Notes under the pieces: generated by a model
What the model saw: the letters and a program-made list of their open reading frames with translations, nothing else
Database searches by the model: none
What the model was told of the DNA's origin: nothing
Translations under genes and position numbers: made by a program
Source: Pirellulimonas nuda
GTDB taxonomy: Bacteria > Planctomycetota > Planctomycetia > Pirellulales > Lacipirellulaceae
Reading direction: 5' to 3'
Length of the DNA stretch: 64,000 nucleotides
NCBI RefSeq assembly: GCF_007750855.1
Contig: NZ_CP036291.1
Span: 6,112,905-6,176,904 of the forward strand
In this document: positions 1 through 8,747 of the stretch, in pieces
How the letters are laid out: every line of letters starts with the position of its first letter
Numbering within the stretch: position 1 is the first letter of the stretch

Positions 1-1
1 G

Positions 2-280
2 GGGCTGCCGATGGTGGTGCTCGAGGCCATGGCCGCGGGGCTGCCGATCGTCGCCACCCGTTGCGAAGGGGTCTGCGAGGCGGTGTCCGACGGCCGCACG
101 GGGCTGCTGGTCGAGCCGGGCGACCCGGCGGCGCTGGCCGCGGCGATCAGCCGCATCACCTCCCGCGAGCTCAGCTACGCGGCGCTCAGCGCCGCGGCGA
201 TCGCCCGGCACGCGGAGCGGTTCTCCGATGTCGCGATGGCGCAGCAGGTAGCGGAAGTCTACCGCGAGATCCTCGGATAG
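2..280 (+). CDS. Glycosyltransferase family 4, C-terminal fragment
   Basis: The gene enters from the left edge, so only the last 92 or so residues are present. They contain the family 4 donor-binding signature [15 protein letters not shown], followed by a glycine-rich [12 protein letters not shown] loop and a terminal helix typical of GT-B retaining glycosyltransferases. Such enzymes transfer sugar from a nucleotide donor to surface glycans or lipids in the cytoplasm. Substrate cannot be read from this fragment. The internal ATG at 11 is not the true start because the frame stays open upstream of it. Confidence 0.85.
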   Translation, partial: GLPMVVLEAMAAGLPIVATRCEGVCEAVSDGRTGLLVEPGDPAALAAAISRITSRELSYAALSAAAIARHAERFSDVAMAQQVAEVYREILG

Positions 281-303
281 CCGCCGGTGCGTAAGCCGGC
301 GGC
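280..303. repeat. Short GC-rich palindrome after the glycosyltransferase
   Basis: An 8-bp perfect stem (GCCGCCGG / CCGGCGGC) with an 8-nt loop overlaps the stop codon. No T-tract follows, so it looks more like the REP-type hairpins elsewhere in the window than an intrinsic terminator. Confidence 0.4.
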
Positions 304-350
304 GATTAGGCGCTAGCGCGTATCGTTGGGGCTGCTTCGGGTGGCGCTGG

Positions 351-1238
351 TTATCTGGGCGCGGTTTGGGGGACCTGAGCCTGCGCCGGCGGCGCGGCCG
401 CGGCGTCGTCTTCGACGCGGGTCCACCCCCACGGGGTGCTGGGCTTGGCGAACAACTGGTTCCAGAGCTGGGTGACCCGGCTGTTGACCGTCATCTGCGA
501 GACGTCGAACACGTACGTCTCGCGGCTGCCGTCGGGGACGTTGATCTGGATGGCGGTCGGCATCAGCTTCTGGCGGTCGAGCATCACCTCAACCGAGCGG
601 TAGTTGGCGGCGTCGCGCTGCGTCTTGGGGACCGCCACCAGGCGGACCATCCCCTCGGGCGCCCGCGGGTCGATCCGCATCCAGTAGCGTTCTTTGAGCT
701 TCGCGGCGGGGGCGCCAAAGATGAACGGCAGCGGCCCGTCAACGATCCCCTGCCCACGCATCTCGGGCGGGATAGTGCGGACCACCAGCTTCTTGTCGTC
801 GTGCTTGTACTCGTACATCGCCTCGCCGTCGCACACCCAGTGCTGGCCCAGCGCATCGGCCTTGCTCTCGACGTACTTGCCGGTGGGGGACGACGTGTCG
901 CCCGGCGTCCGCGGGTCCCACTGCCAGACCTGCTGCTTCTCGACCTGGAAGCTCCCCTTGTCCGGCTTCTGGTAGCTGATCTTGCCCGACTCGTACTTGT
1001 AGGCCTTGTCGGGCGCGGGGCTGTAGATGTTGTAGACGTGCAGGTCGAACGGGCACTGGAAGGTGGTGACCTTGCTGCTCTCTTGCTCCCACTTGTCTAG
1101 CACCTGGTCGAGGTACGCCTGCTCGATCGTGTTGAGCTGGAACGGCGCGCCGGCCTGCGGCGCCTGGGCCTGCGCGAGGGCGGGGGCCGTTAACAGGAGT
1201 GTGCAGAGGATCGTGGCGCGGCGGGCGGTGGCTTCCAT
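351..1238 (-). CDS. Secreted planctomycete protein, TIGR03009-like
   Basis: This 295-residue protein starts at an ATG preceding a clear signal peptide (ATILCTLLLTAPALAQAQ). The mature part begins with a helix (AYLDQVLDKWEQESSKVTTF) and continues as beta-rich sequence containing DFLHVYN-like and KFVESKADA-like strands. I recognise this pattern as the planctomycete-expanded TIGR03009 family, which resembles the LolA/LolB lipoprotein-carrier fold. The function is unknown. The C-terminal tail is Ala/Pro/Gln-rich. The frame is open 168 codons further upstream, but that stretch has no signal peptide and overlaps the divergent gene, so I rejected the longer start. Confidence 0.75.
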   Translation of the reverse strand: MEATARRATILCTLLLTAPALAQAQAPQAGAPFQLNTIEQAYLDQVLDKWEQESSKVTTFQCPFDLHVYNIYSPAPDKAYKYESGKISYQKPDKGSFQVEKQQVWQWDPRTPGDTSSPTGKYVESKADALGQHWVCDGEAMYEYKHDDKKLVVRTIPPEMRGQGIVDGPLPFIFGAPAAKLKERYWMRIDPRAPEGMVRLVAVPKTQRDAANYRSVEVMLDRQKLMPTAIQINVPDGSRETYVFDVSQMTVNSRVTQLWNQLFAKPSTPWGWTRVEDDAAAAPPAQAQVPQTAPR

Positions 1239-1407
1239 GCGCTGGCTCGTCGAGGTTGGAGTGGGATTCGGCTGCGACTTATAGCACCGCCCCGGGCGGC
1301 CACCTACCCCGATCTGCCCCCCCAAGGGCGGGCCGTCTGCCGCTGACGCCGACGGCCAGCCCTTGCGGTCTTGACGCGCCCGGTGACTGTTGCGAGCATC
1401 CCGCGCG

Positions 1408-2262
1408 ATGAAGGGCCCCCTCTCCATGCGCCTGGGCGCGCTGCTGCTAGCACTCTCGCCGACGCTCGCGTCGGCGCAGTCCGCTACGTTCGTGTCCCGT
1501 GCCCCGCAGATTGGCGAGCAGTCGGAACAGCACACGCGGGTCGAGCTGGCGCTGAGCACCCGCGCCCGGCGGGGCGCCGAAGTGGTCGAAGAATCAGACG
1601 CTCGCGTGCGGCGAGAGCTGACCCGGGTCGTCACCGCCCGGCGCGTCGAAGACGGGCTGATGACCGCCGCCGACGTACGCTTTGGGGCGGTCTCACAGTC
1701 CGACGGCCCCGGGCCCGCGGTTGCCGAACCGATCGAGAACAAACGCTACCACTGCCAGCGCGTGGACGACGGCCTGCGCGTCACCACCCCCGACGGCCAA
1801 CTGCCGCGGATGGAAGAATACACGATCGTCGCCGCCAACATGGAAGCGCTCGGCCAACCCAACCCGCTCGCCGAGTACCTGGCGGGCAAGACCGTCGCGG
1901 TCGGCCAGCGCGTAGAGCTGCCCCCAGAGATCGCCGAGCGGATGCTCGGCATCGGCAAGCAGCTCGGCGCCGCGCAGCGGTTCGACCTCACGCTGCGGCG
2001 CATCGAAACGATCGCGGGCCGCGCGTGCGCGGTGTGCGACGCCGAGATCGAGGCCGCCTCGCACGAGCGCGGTCAGATGAGGCTGCTGGTCGCCGGCCCG
2101 TTGACGCTCGAGATCGAGGGCTGCCGGGCGGTGTCGGCCGACCTCACCGGCCCGATCGGCATCGCGGAGCCGCGTCTGGCGCCCGGAGGCACGCTGCAGG
2201 TGGAATCGACCGGCAAGCTGAGCGTGGCGCTTCGCAGCCGCTACCACGACACGGCGCGCTAG
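1408..2262 (+). CDS. Secreted protein of unknown function
   Basis: This is a 284-residue product starting with a signal peptide (MRLGALLLALSPTLASAQ, cleavage expected after ASA-Q). I do not recognise the mature domain. It has regular beta-strand-like spacing and two close cysteines in the pattern RACAVCDAE near residue 210. It is divergent from the TIGR03009-like gene and converges on the cyclase-like gene. A TTG six codons upstream is possible, but the ATG at 1408 or the one just before the hydrophobic core fits better. Confidence 0.6.
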   Translation: MKGPLSMRLGALLLALSPTLASAQSATFVSRAPQIGEQSEQHTRVELALSTRARRGAEVVEESDARVRRELTRVVTARRVEDGLMTAADVRFGAVSQSDGPGPAVAEPIENKRYHCQRVDDGLRVTTPDGQLPRMEEYTIVAANMEALGQPNPLAEYLAGKTVAVGQRVELPPEIAERMLGIGKQLGAAQRFDLTLRRIETIAGRACAVCDAEIEAASHERGQMRLLVAGPLTLEIEGCRAVSADLTGPIGIAEPRLAPGGTLQVESTGKLSVALRSRYHDTAR

Positions 2263-2298
2263 TAGCCCACGCGATCGCCCCGCGATTGGGGCCCCGCG

Positions 2299-3948
2299 CT
2301 ACTCGGGGAACTCGGTGGATACCGCCTTCGCGCCGTAGATGGGGAGGTAGCGGTAGTAGACCTCGAGCGTCATCGCCGCGAGGCTGGTCGTGTAAAGCCG
2401 GCCCGCACGGTCGTTGTGCCGGTCGGGGACGAACCAGCTCCCCTTGAGGTGCCCGCGCATTTCTTGCTGATTGACCAGTTGGTCACGCATCTTCTCGTTC
2501 CACGTGTCCCACATGGGGCCGCGTCCCTCGGTGTGCTGGAACAACACCTGCGAAGCGTAGTAGTTGTAGTAGTAGTCGTCCGCAGAGGGTCCCGCCTTCG
2601 CGATCCGCTTGGCGCCCGCGATCAGTCCGGGGTCGTCTTGCTTGACCCCCATGTACATGCGGCACAGCAGTCCCACCGACGTCATCGAGTTGGTTGTCCG
2701 CCCGTTGCCGGGGACGTACACGTAGCCGTTCTTCTTCTCGACCGAGTCGAGGAACTGGTTGGCGCGCTTGATGGTCGAGGCCGGGACGCTCAACTCGGCG
2801 AGGTGTCCGCTCTTGAGGGCCATGATCTGCCAGCCCACGACCGAGGTGTCGCCCGGCTCGCGCGGCTTGTAGCGCCAGCCCCCCCCTTTTTGGTCCTGGG
2901 CGTAGACGATGAAGTCGATCGCCCCCTGCGCCGGCGCCCGCAGGCTGCTGTCGTCAGACATCCCCAGCGCCTCGCAGAGCACGATCGAGGCCAGGCCGTG
3001 GCAATACATCACCGGGACGCCTGGGTCGCTCCACGAGGCGCCCACGTTCTCCGGCTTCCCCATCCGCACCAGCGCCGCCAGCCCGCGCTCGACAACGCGT
3101 TGATACTTCCCTTCCTCGTGGGTCTGACCCGCGCCCAGGAACGGCAACAGCGCCAGCGCCGTGGCCGCGCGTGCGCTCTGCGGGTAGGTGCCGGGGTTGC
3201 CGCAACGCCCCTGGCACGCGCCGGTGTTGTGGATCAGGCTCCAAGAGCCGTCTGGGCTCTGGTGCTCGGCGAGCCACTTCAGGGCGAGCCCCACGGCGGT
3301 CTCGCTGGCCTCGTTGCCCCCGCCGCGCCGCACCAATTGCTTGCGGGCCATCTGGCCCCGGCCGGTGGTGCCCGTGCCGTCGAACCCCTGCAGGTCGGTC
3401 GGCGTCGCGATCGGGGCGGTCGTCAATCCCAGGTCGGACAGCTCGACCGCGCTGGGCGCCTCGGTCAATTCGTTGAACTGCGACATGCTGACCTCGTCGG
3501 CCAGCACCTCGGTGTCGGGCTGCAGCTCCGTCAGCTCCTCGACCTCCATGTCGACCGGGTCGAGCAGGATGTCGTCGATGGAGTCGAGGTCCTCGACCTC
3601 GCCGAGCTGCGTCCCCAGCAGGTTCGTCTCGGGCTTGGGGAGCTGCGGCAGCAGCCACAGGCCGAACGCGATCAGGATGAGCATGTGAACCGCCAGGCTC
3701 ACCAGCCAGCTCGGGCTGCCCTGCAGCACATCGGCCCAAACGCCGCCGCGTTCTTCCGGCGCCGGTTCGTCGTCGGGGCCCTGGCCGGCGGGCCCGTCGC
3801 CCTGGGGACCGCCGCCCTGGGGCCCATCGCCCTTGGGCCCATCGCTGGGGGCCTCAGCGGAGGGATTCTCCCCGGCCGGCGCCGGCCCTGCCGCGCGCTC
3901 CGGGGGCTCGGGGCTCGTCGCTTCGGCGGGGTTGTCTTCTGTTCGCAT
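2299..3948 (-). CDS. Membrane-anchored prenyltransferase/squalene-cyclase-like repeat protein
   Basis: The 549-residue protein has three parts. A Pro/Gly/Glu-rich cytoplasmic N-terminus (first 60-70 residues) is followed by one membrane segment (SWLVSLAVHMLILIAFGLWL) and a strongly acidic linker. The extracytoplasmic domain carries alpha/alpha-barrel repeats of the terpenoid-cyclase superfamily, with the QW-like signature SPDGSWS and GGGWRYKPREPGDTSVVGW. No DxDD or DxDxE cyclase acid motif is evident, so enzymatic cyclisation is unlikely. Planctomycetes encode many such TM-plus-toroid proteins of unknown role. The ATG at 3948 is preferred to an upstream TTG at 3999. Confidence 0.7.
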   Translation of the reverse strand: MRTEDNPAEATSPEPPERAAGPAPAGENPSAEAPSDGPKGDGPQGGGPQGDGPAGQGPDDEPAPEERGGVWADVLQGSPSWLVSLAVHMLILIAFGLWLLPQLPKPETNLLGTQLGEVEDLDSIDDILLDPVDMEVEELTELQPDTEVLADEVSMSQFNELTEAPSAVELSDLGLTTAPIATPTDLQGFDGTGTTGRGQMARKQLVRRGGGNEASETAVGLALKWLAEHQSPDGSWSLIHNTGACQGRCGNPGTYPQSARAATALALLPFLGAGQTHEEGKYQRVVERGLAALVRMGKPENVGASWSDPGVPVMYCHGLASIVLCEALGMSDDSSLRAPAQGAIDFIVYAQDQKGGGWRYKPREPGDTSVVGWQIMALKSGHLAELSVPASTIKRANQFLDSVEKKNGYVYVPGNGRTTNSMTSVGLLCRMYMGVKQDDPGLIAGAKRIAKAGPSADDYYYNYYASQVLFQHTEGRGPMWDTWNEKMRDQLVNQQEMRGHLKGSWFVPDRHNDRAGRLYTTSLAAMTLEVYYRYLPIYGAKAVSTEFPE

Positions 3949-4146
3949 GCCGGTTTTGAGGTTCTCGGCGGCGTCGGCCGTCGGGGCGGCGCGGGTCAAG
4001 CGGCCGCAAGCGGTTTGGCCGCTATCTCCAGGTTAGCAGCCGCCGTGAGAGCCGGCCACTCTTGGGTTTCCGCTAGAAACACGATTTTTGCCGGCCCGCA
4101 GCGAACAACCCGGGTGTGCGATAGAACCACGGTAGAGCGCATCGTT

Positions 4147-4175
4147 TTGCCCAACCCTCAGAGCGGCCCTATAAT
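4147..4175 (+). promoter_or_regulatory. Sigma-70-type promoter for the NfeD gene
   Basis: A -35 element TTGCCC and a perfect -10 TATAAT are separated by 17 bp. Transcription would begin near 4182, giving a leader of about 60 nt before the ATG at 4242. This is one of the strongest promoter matches in the window. Confidence 0.75.
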
Positions 4176-4241
4176 TCGCGGCCGGCGCCCCCGATCGGGG
4201 TCGCCTTGCAAGGTCGAGCCCACGGAACGGAACCCAAGACC

Positions 4242-6527
4242 ATGAGCCACATCAAGCAACACGCCCGCCTCGCGGGGCCGGCGTCGCTCATCCTGTTGGC
4301 GGCGGCGACGCTTTGTGCTCAGCAGCAGCCCGAGGAAGCGCCGACGCCGGCGGTGATGGTGCGCGTGAGGCTGCCGATCGCCGGCGCCGCCGACCAGCTC
4401 TACCAAGGGGTCTTGCAGCGCGCCATCGACAAGCTTGCCAAAGAATCGGGCCCGGGCCGGCGCGGCGTGCTGGTGCTTTGGCTCGACCCGCAGACCCCCA
4501 AGCAGGGAGAGGCCCCCTTCGGCCAGGGCGCCGAGTTCGAGCGTGTGCTGGGGCTGGCGCGCTTCCTCGCCAGCGACAGCGCCCAGGGGGTCAAGACCGT
4601 GGCCTACATCCCCGAGACCATCAAGGGGCACGGCGTGCTGCTGGCGCTGGCCTGCGAAGAGATCGTGATGGCGCCCGACGCAGAGCTGGGCGAAGCAGGG
4701 ATCGACGAAGACCCGCGGCGGCCGATCGAGCGCGGCATCGAGAGCCTGTACGTGCAGATCGCAGACGCCCGCCGCACCGCGCCCGAAGCGATCGTGCGGG
4801 GCATGCTCGACCGACGCCTCGAGGTGCTGCGCGTCGAGACCGAAGACGGGCCGCGGTACGTCACCTCCGACGAGCTGCCGGGCCTCGAAGAAACCGAGAC
4901 CGTCGTCAGCAAGAAGGCGTTGTTTCTGGCCGGGACGCTCGGCTCGGTGACCGGTCGCGAGGCGTTCGAGTACGGCTTCGCGACGCTGGCCCCGGACCGA
5001 GAGTCGCTCGCCCGGGCGCTGAGGGTGCCCGCCGAGTCGCTGGAAGAAGACCAGACGCTCATCGATTCGTGGCGACCGGTGGTGATCGACATCCAAGGCC
5101 CGATCACCCGGCGGCTGGCCCGGCAGGTGCAAACGCTGATCGGCACAGAGCTCGAGCAGTCGCGCGTCAACTGGATCGCGCTGCGGATCAGCTCGGCCGG
5201 CGGCGACATTGCGGCCGGCGCAGAGCTGGCCAGCTCGCTGGCGGAGCTCGACAGCTCGCAGGTGCGCACCGTGGCCTACGTGCCGCGCGAGGCGCTGGGC
5301 CCCGCGGCGCTGGCGGCGCTGGCGTGCGATCAGTTGGTGATGCAGCCCGACGCGCAGATCGGCGGCGTGGACGCCGACCAGGCAGAGGGGCCGCAGCCGG
5401 GCCCCCCCCCGCGGCGCCCCGACCGGCGGCGTCCCGGGATGTTTGGCGGCCCGCAGGGGCCGGAGCAGGCCGCCCAGCAAGAGCAGTCGCTGCAGGCCGC
5501 GGTGGCGGCGGTCCGCCGCGGGCTGTCCAAGCGTACCGACCAACCCTGGTCGCTGCTGGCGGCCACGATCGACCCGAACCTCGCCGTCTACCGCTACACC
5601 AACCGCGAGTCGGGCCAGACGCGGCTGTTCTGCGAGGCCGAAGCGGCCGAACAGCCAGACGCCCCCCAGTGGATCCAGGGCGAGGCCATCACCACCCCGG
5701 GAAAGCCGCTGCGGCTAGACGCGGCGCGGGCGCAAGAGCTGGGGGTCGCCTGGCGGACGGTCGACACTTTTGACGGGCTGAAGCAGCTCTACGGCTTCCA
5801 GGGCGAGCTGCGCGTGGCGCGGCCCAACTGGGCGCTCGAGCTGGTGGAGGCGCTCGCCTCGCCTGGGCTGGCGGCGCTATTGCTGCTGGTGGCCTGCGTC
5901 GGCGCCTACATCGAGCTGCACTCCCCCGGCATGGGGATCGGCGGCTTCCTGGCCATCGTTGCGTTGTCGCTATTCTTCTGGAGCAAGTACCTAGACGGCA
6001 CCGCGCAGTGGCTGGAGGCGATGCTGCTGCTGATGGGCCTGTGCTTCATCCTGCTAGAGGTGTTCGTGCTGCCGGGGCTCGGCGTGTTTGGGCTGGGCGG
6101 GGGCGCCATGGTGCTAGCGGCGCTGGTGCTGATGAGCCAAACCTTCGTGCTGCCGCAGACCGCCAGCCAGCTCGCCGAGCTGCGGACCAGCATGGCCACG
6201 GTGGCGGGGGCGGGGCTGGGGACCATCATTGTGGCGTTCGCGCTGCGCAGCTACCTGCCGCAGTCGCCGCTGTTCCGCCGGATGCTGCTGCAGCCGCTGG
6301 CCGAGGAAGAGCTGGCAGAGATCGATCAACGCGAGCAGCAGGTGGACTACGCCTACCTGGTGGGCGCCACCGGCACGGCCGCCACCAACCTGATGCCTAC
6401 CGGCCGGGCCGAGATCGGCGGCGAGCTGGTCGACGTGATCGCCGACGGGCAGATCATCGACCGTGGCGCCAAGGTCGAGGTGGTCTCGGCCCGCGCCAAC
6501 CGGGTGCTGGTGCGGCGGGTAGGGTAG
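4242..6527 (+). CDS. Long NfeD family protein with two ClpP-like domains
   Basis: The 761-residue protein has a signal peptide (LAGPASLILLAAATLCA), two crotonase/ClpP-like modules, a polytopic membrane region (about residues 530-640) and a C-terminal NfeD OB-fold. Each ClpP-like module ends with the same hallmark (ALACEEIVMAPDAELG and ALACDQLVMQPDAQIG), so the protease-like domain is duplicated. The second carries an SSAGGD loop near residue 317, the expected nucleophile region. NfeD proteins are membrane serine proteases or scaffolds that act with flotillins or stomatins, and floA lies 0.9 kb downstream. A proline/arginine-rich insert sits around residues 385-405. The ATG at 4242 is chosen because it directly precedes the signal peptide. 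Confidence 0.85.
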   Translation: MSHIKQHARLAGPASLILLAAATLCAQQQPEEAPTPAVMVRVRLPIAGAADQLYQGVLQRAIDKLAKESGPGRRGVLVLWLDPQTPKQGEAPFGQGAEFERVLGLARFLASDSAQGVKTVAYIPETIKGHGVLLALACEEIVMAPDAELGEAGIDEDPRRPIERGIESLYVQIADARRTAPEAIVRGMLDRRLEVLRVETEDGPRYVTSDELPGLEETETVVSKKALFLAGTLGSVTGREAFEYGFATLAPDRESLARALRVPAESLEEDQTLIDSWRPVVIDIQGPITRRLARQVQTLIGTELEQSRVNWIALRISSAGGDIAAGAELASSLAELDSSQVRTVAYVPREALGPAALAALACDQLVMQPDAQIGGVDADQAEGPQPGPPPRRPDRRRPGMFGGPQGPEQAAQQEQSLQAAVAAVRRGLSKRTDQPWSLLAATIDPNLAVYRYTNRESGQTRLFCEAEAAEQPDAPQWIQGEAITTPGKPLRLDAARAQELGVAWRTVDTFDGLKQLYGFQGELRVARPNWALELVEALASPGLAALLLLVACVGAYIELHSPGMGIGGFLAIVALSLFFWSKYLDGTAQWLEAMLLLMGLCFILLEVFVLPGLGVFGLGGGAMVLAALVLMSQTFVLPQTASQLAELRTSMATVAGAGLGTIIVAFALRSYLPQSPLFRRMLLQPLAEEELAEIDQREQQVDYAYLVGATGTAATNLMPTGRAEIGGELVDVIADGQIIDRGAKVEVVSARANRVLVRRVG

Positions 6528-6628
6528 AATGGCGTGCGGAACGGGATGGCCGGATGGGGCCAGCGGTGGGCGGGCGCGGTTTTGCGGTCGCCGCCTCGTT
6601 CCTGGTCACCGAGGTCTAAGTTAAGCGC

Positions 6629-7210
6629 ATGAATGTTGTCGATCCCATGACGCTCGCCGTCGTGCTGGCCACGCTCGGCTTCTTGCTGGTCGTGGCGGAG
6701 GTGTTCTTCCCGTCGGGTGGGTTCCTCGGCTTTTTCTCGCTGGCGTCGCTGGCGGCCGCGGTGTACTACGCGCATCAATCGGGGGGCGCGGCGCGGAGCC
6801 TGCCGTTTGCCGGCGTTGTGGTGGTGCTGCTGCCGCTGGTGATCTGGGGGGCCTTCACTTGGCTGCCGCACACGCGTTTGGGCCGCCACCTGCTGGGCGA
6901 GCCGACCCGCCCCGAAGACGTAGCCGTAAACGACCCCCGCCGCGTGTTGCTGGGAAAAGTGGGCGTGGCCCGCAGCAAGATGCTCCCCAGCGGCGCCGTA
7001 GAGATCGACGGCCGGATGATCGACTGCATCACCCGCGGCCAGGCGATCGACCCGGGGCAGTACGTGAAGGTCGTAGAGGTGCGCGGCAACCGTGTGGTGG
7101 TCCGCCCCGCGGGCGAGGGGGAACGCCCGGGGCACGAGGACCCCGCCGACATGCTCGACCGCCCGATCGAGGACCTGGGGCTCGATTCGCTCGACGACCC
7201 CTTGGTGTAG
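6629..7210 (+). CDS. Short NfeD family membrane protein
   Basis: This 193-residue protein has hydrophobic segments in its first 85 residues (TLAVVLATLGFLLVVAEVFF, FAGVVVVLLPLVIWGAF) and then an NfeD OB-fold domain (VGVARSKMLPSGAVEIDG ... GNRVVV). The tail is acidic. It has no ClpP domain, so it corresponds to the short NfeD1a-like form. It lies 101 bp behind the long NfeD gene and ahead of floA, an arrangement typical of flotillin membrane-microdomain operons. Confidence 0.85.
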   Translation: MNVVDPMTLAVVLATLGFLLVVAEVFFPSGGFLGFFSLASLAAAVYYAHQSGGAARSLPFAGVVVVLLPLVIWGAFTWLPHTRLGRHLLGEPTRPEDVAVNDPRRVLLGKVGVARSKMLPSGAVEIDGRMIDCITRGQAIDPGQYVKVVEVRGNRVVVRPAGEGERPGHEDPADMLDRPIEDLGLDSLDDPLV

Positions 7211-7227
7211 ACAGAGATACCGCCCCC

Positions 7228-7309
7228 CTAGCCGACGGGCTCCGCCCCGTCGCCGACCGGAGTTGACGCTCAGTGAGGTGCACACGACGGGGCGGAGCCC
7301 GTCGGCTAG
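7228..7309. repeat. Perfect 25-bp inverted repeat, REP-like
   Basis: Arms at 7228-7252 and 7285-7309 are exact reverse complements (core GCCGACGGGCTCCGCCCCG), separated by 32 nt. It lies between the short NfeD gene and floA. A related half-site (CTAGCCGACGGGCGCCGC) occurs at 17821 next to another gene end, so this looks like a dispersed family. Confidence 0.8.
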
Positions 7310-7423
7310 TTGGTGGAATGCTTTGCTTTTGGGGTCGCACGCACTCCCCGCCAAGCTTGTTCCGCCGCCCACGCCGGCTTACAACAGAAGTACTCAATAC
7401 GCACCCGGGACCCTGCTCTGTCC

Positions 7424-8491
7424 ATGAATAACGCTCTGCTCACTACGATTCCATTCGCACAGGAAGGACGCGGAGGTCTGTTCGATAGCAACACCCTCAC
7501 CCTGGCGCTGCTGTTTCTGGCGTTGGTGGTGTTCTTGGTGGTGTTCGTGGTGCTGGCCAAGTTCTTCCGGCTGTGGATCCAGGCCTTCACCACCGGCGCC
7601 GGGATCGGGTTCCTCGACCTGATCCGCATGAGCCTGCGCCGCGTCAACCCAACGGTGATCGTCCGCAGCAAGATCATGGCCGTGCAGGCCGGGCTGACGG
7701 ACGACAAAGAACTAACCACCAAGGCCCTCGAGGCCCACGCCCTGTCGGGGGGGAACGTGCCGCTGGTGATCCGCTCGATGATCGCCGCCCGCAAGGCGAA
7801 GATCATCGACCTGTCGTTCCGCCGCGCCACGGCCATCGACCTGGCCGGCCGCAACGTGCTCGAGGCGGTGCAGACCAGCGTCTACCCCAAGGTGATCGAC
7901 TGCCCGGCCCGCAGCAGCAAGCGGCCCTCGCTCGACGCGGTCGCCAAGAACGGCATCCAGCTCAAGGTCAAGGCGCGGGTCACGGTGCGGGCGAACCTCG
8001 ACCAATTGGTCGGCGGCGCCACCGAGGAGACGATCGTGGCCCGCGTGGGCGAGGGGATCGTCAGCGCCATCGGGTCGGCCGACAGCCACAAGGACGTGCT
8101 CGAGAACCCGGACCGCATCTCGAAGACCGTGCTCGCCCGCCGGCTCGACTCGCAGACGGCCTTCGAGATCGTCTCGATCGACATCGCCGACATCGACGTC
8201 GGAGACAACATCGGCGCCCGCCTGCAGGCCGACCAGGCCGAGGCGGACACCCGCGTAGCCCGCGCCCAGGCCGAGGGTCGCAGGGCGATGGCCGTGTCTC
8301 AAGAGCAAGAGAACTTCGCCACCATCGAAGAGAACCGCGCGAAGCTGGTCGAGGCCGAGGCCGAGGTGCCCAAGGCGATGGCCGAGGCGTTTGGCACCGG
8401 GAAGCTGGGCATCCTAGACTACTACAAGCTGCGCAACGTGCAGGCAGACACCGACATGCGTCAGGCGATCGCCCTGAGCGGGAAACGTTGA
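7424..8491 (+). CDS. floA: Flotillin-like protein FloA
   Basis: The 355-residue protein has a membrane hairpin near residues 24-48 ([20 protein letters not shown]), an SPFH/band 7 domain and a C-terminal Glu/Ala-rich helix ([20 protein letters not shown]). Length and the [17 protein letters not shown] motif match bacterial FloA (YqfA), which organises functional membrane microdomains. It follows two NfeD genes, the usual partners. The ATG at 7424 is selected over an upstream in-frame start because the upstream sequence is REP-like repeat. It is probably in the same transcription unit as the NfeD genes, though the inverted repeat lies between. Confidence 0.93.
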   Translation: MNNALLTTIPFAQEGRGGLFDSNTLTLALLFLALVVFLVVFVVLAKFFRLWIQAFTTGAGIGFLDLIRMSLRRVNPTVIVRSKIMAVQAGLTDDKELTTKALEAHALSGGNVPLVIRSMIAARKAKIIDLSFRRATAIDLAGRNVLEAVQTSVYPKVIDCPARSSKRPSLDAVAKNGIQLKVKARVTVRANLDQLVGGATEETIVARVGEGIVSAIGSADSHKDVLENPDRISKTVLARRLDSQTAFEIVSIDIADIDVGDNIGARLQADQAEADTRVARAQAEGRRAMAVSQEQENFATIEENRAKLVEAEAEVPKAMAEAFGTGKLGILDYYKLRNVQADTDMRQAIALSGKR

Positions 8492-8500
8492 ATCTAGTTG

Positions 8501-8733
8501 ACCACCGGCAGCACGGATGACGCGGATTTGAGATGGCCACGAAAGGGCACAAAGAAGCACAAGAAAGCAGATGAGTGCGTGTTGCAGCAGGATGGACACG
8601 GGTGGTTGACATTCGCAAGCGGGATCGGCAAAAGCTAGACCATCGAGACTAGGGCCCGTTGAATTTCGCTTGTGCCTTGTTCGTGGCCAACTTCGTATCT
8701 GTGCGATCCGTGCTATCCGTGGTGAAAGAAACG
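8501..8733. repeat. Short-word tract forming a degenerate inverted repeat
   Basis: The left arm (about 8501-8560) reads as degenerate 9-11 nt words, for example AGCACGGATGACGCGGAT and GGCCACGAAAGGGCACAA. The right arm (about 8670-8733) is its imperfect reverse complement (CGTGGCCAACTTCG, GATCCGTGCTATCCGTGG). About 110 bp of non-coding sequence lies between the arms. I see no ORF in it. Confidence 0.75.
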
Positions 8734-8747
8734 CCGAGCCATTACTC

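Noticed and set aside
351-1742. 463-residue version of the TIGR03009-like protein
   Set aside because: The first 168 codons lie over the divergent gene and lack coding character; the signal peptide begins at the ATG at 1238.
2416-4245. 609-residue plus-strand open frame opposite the cyclase-like membrane protein
   Set aside because: Repetitive Arg/His/Val/Gly composition, antisense to a gene with clear domains.
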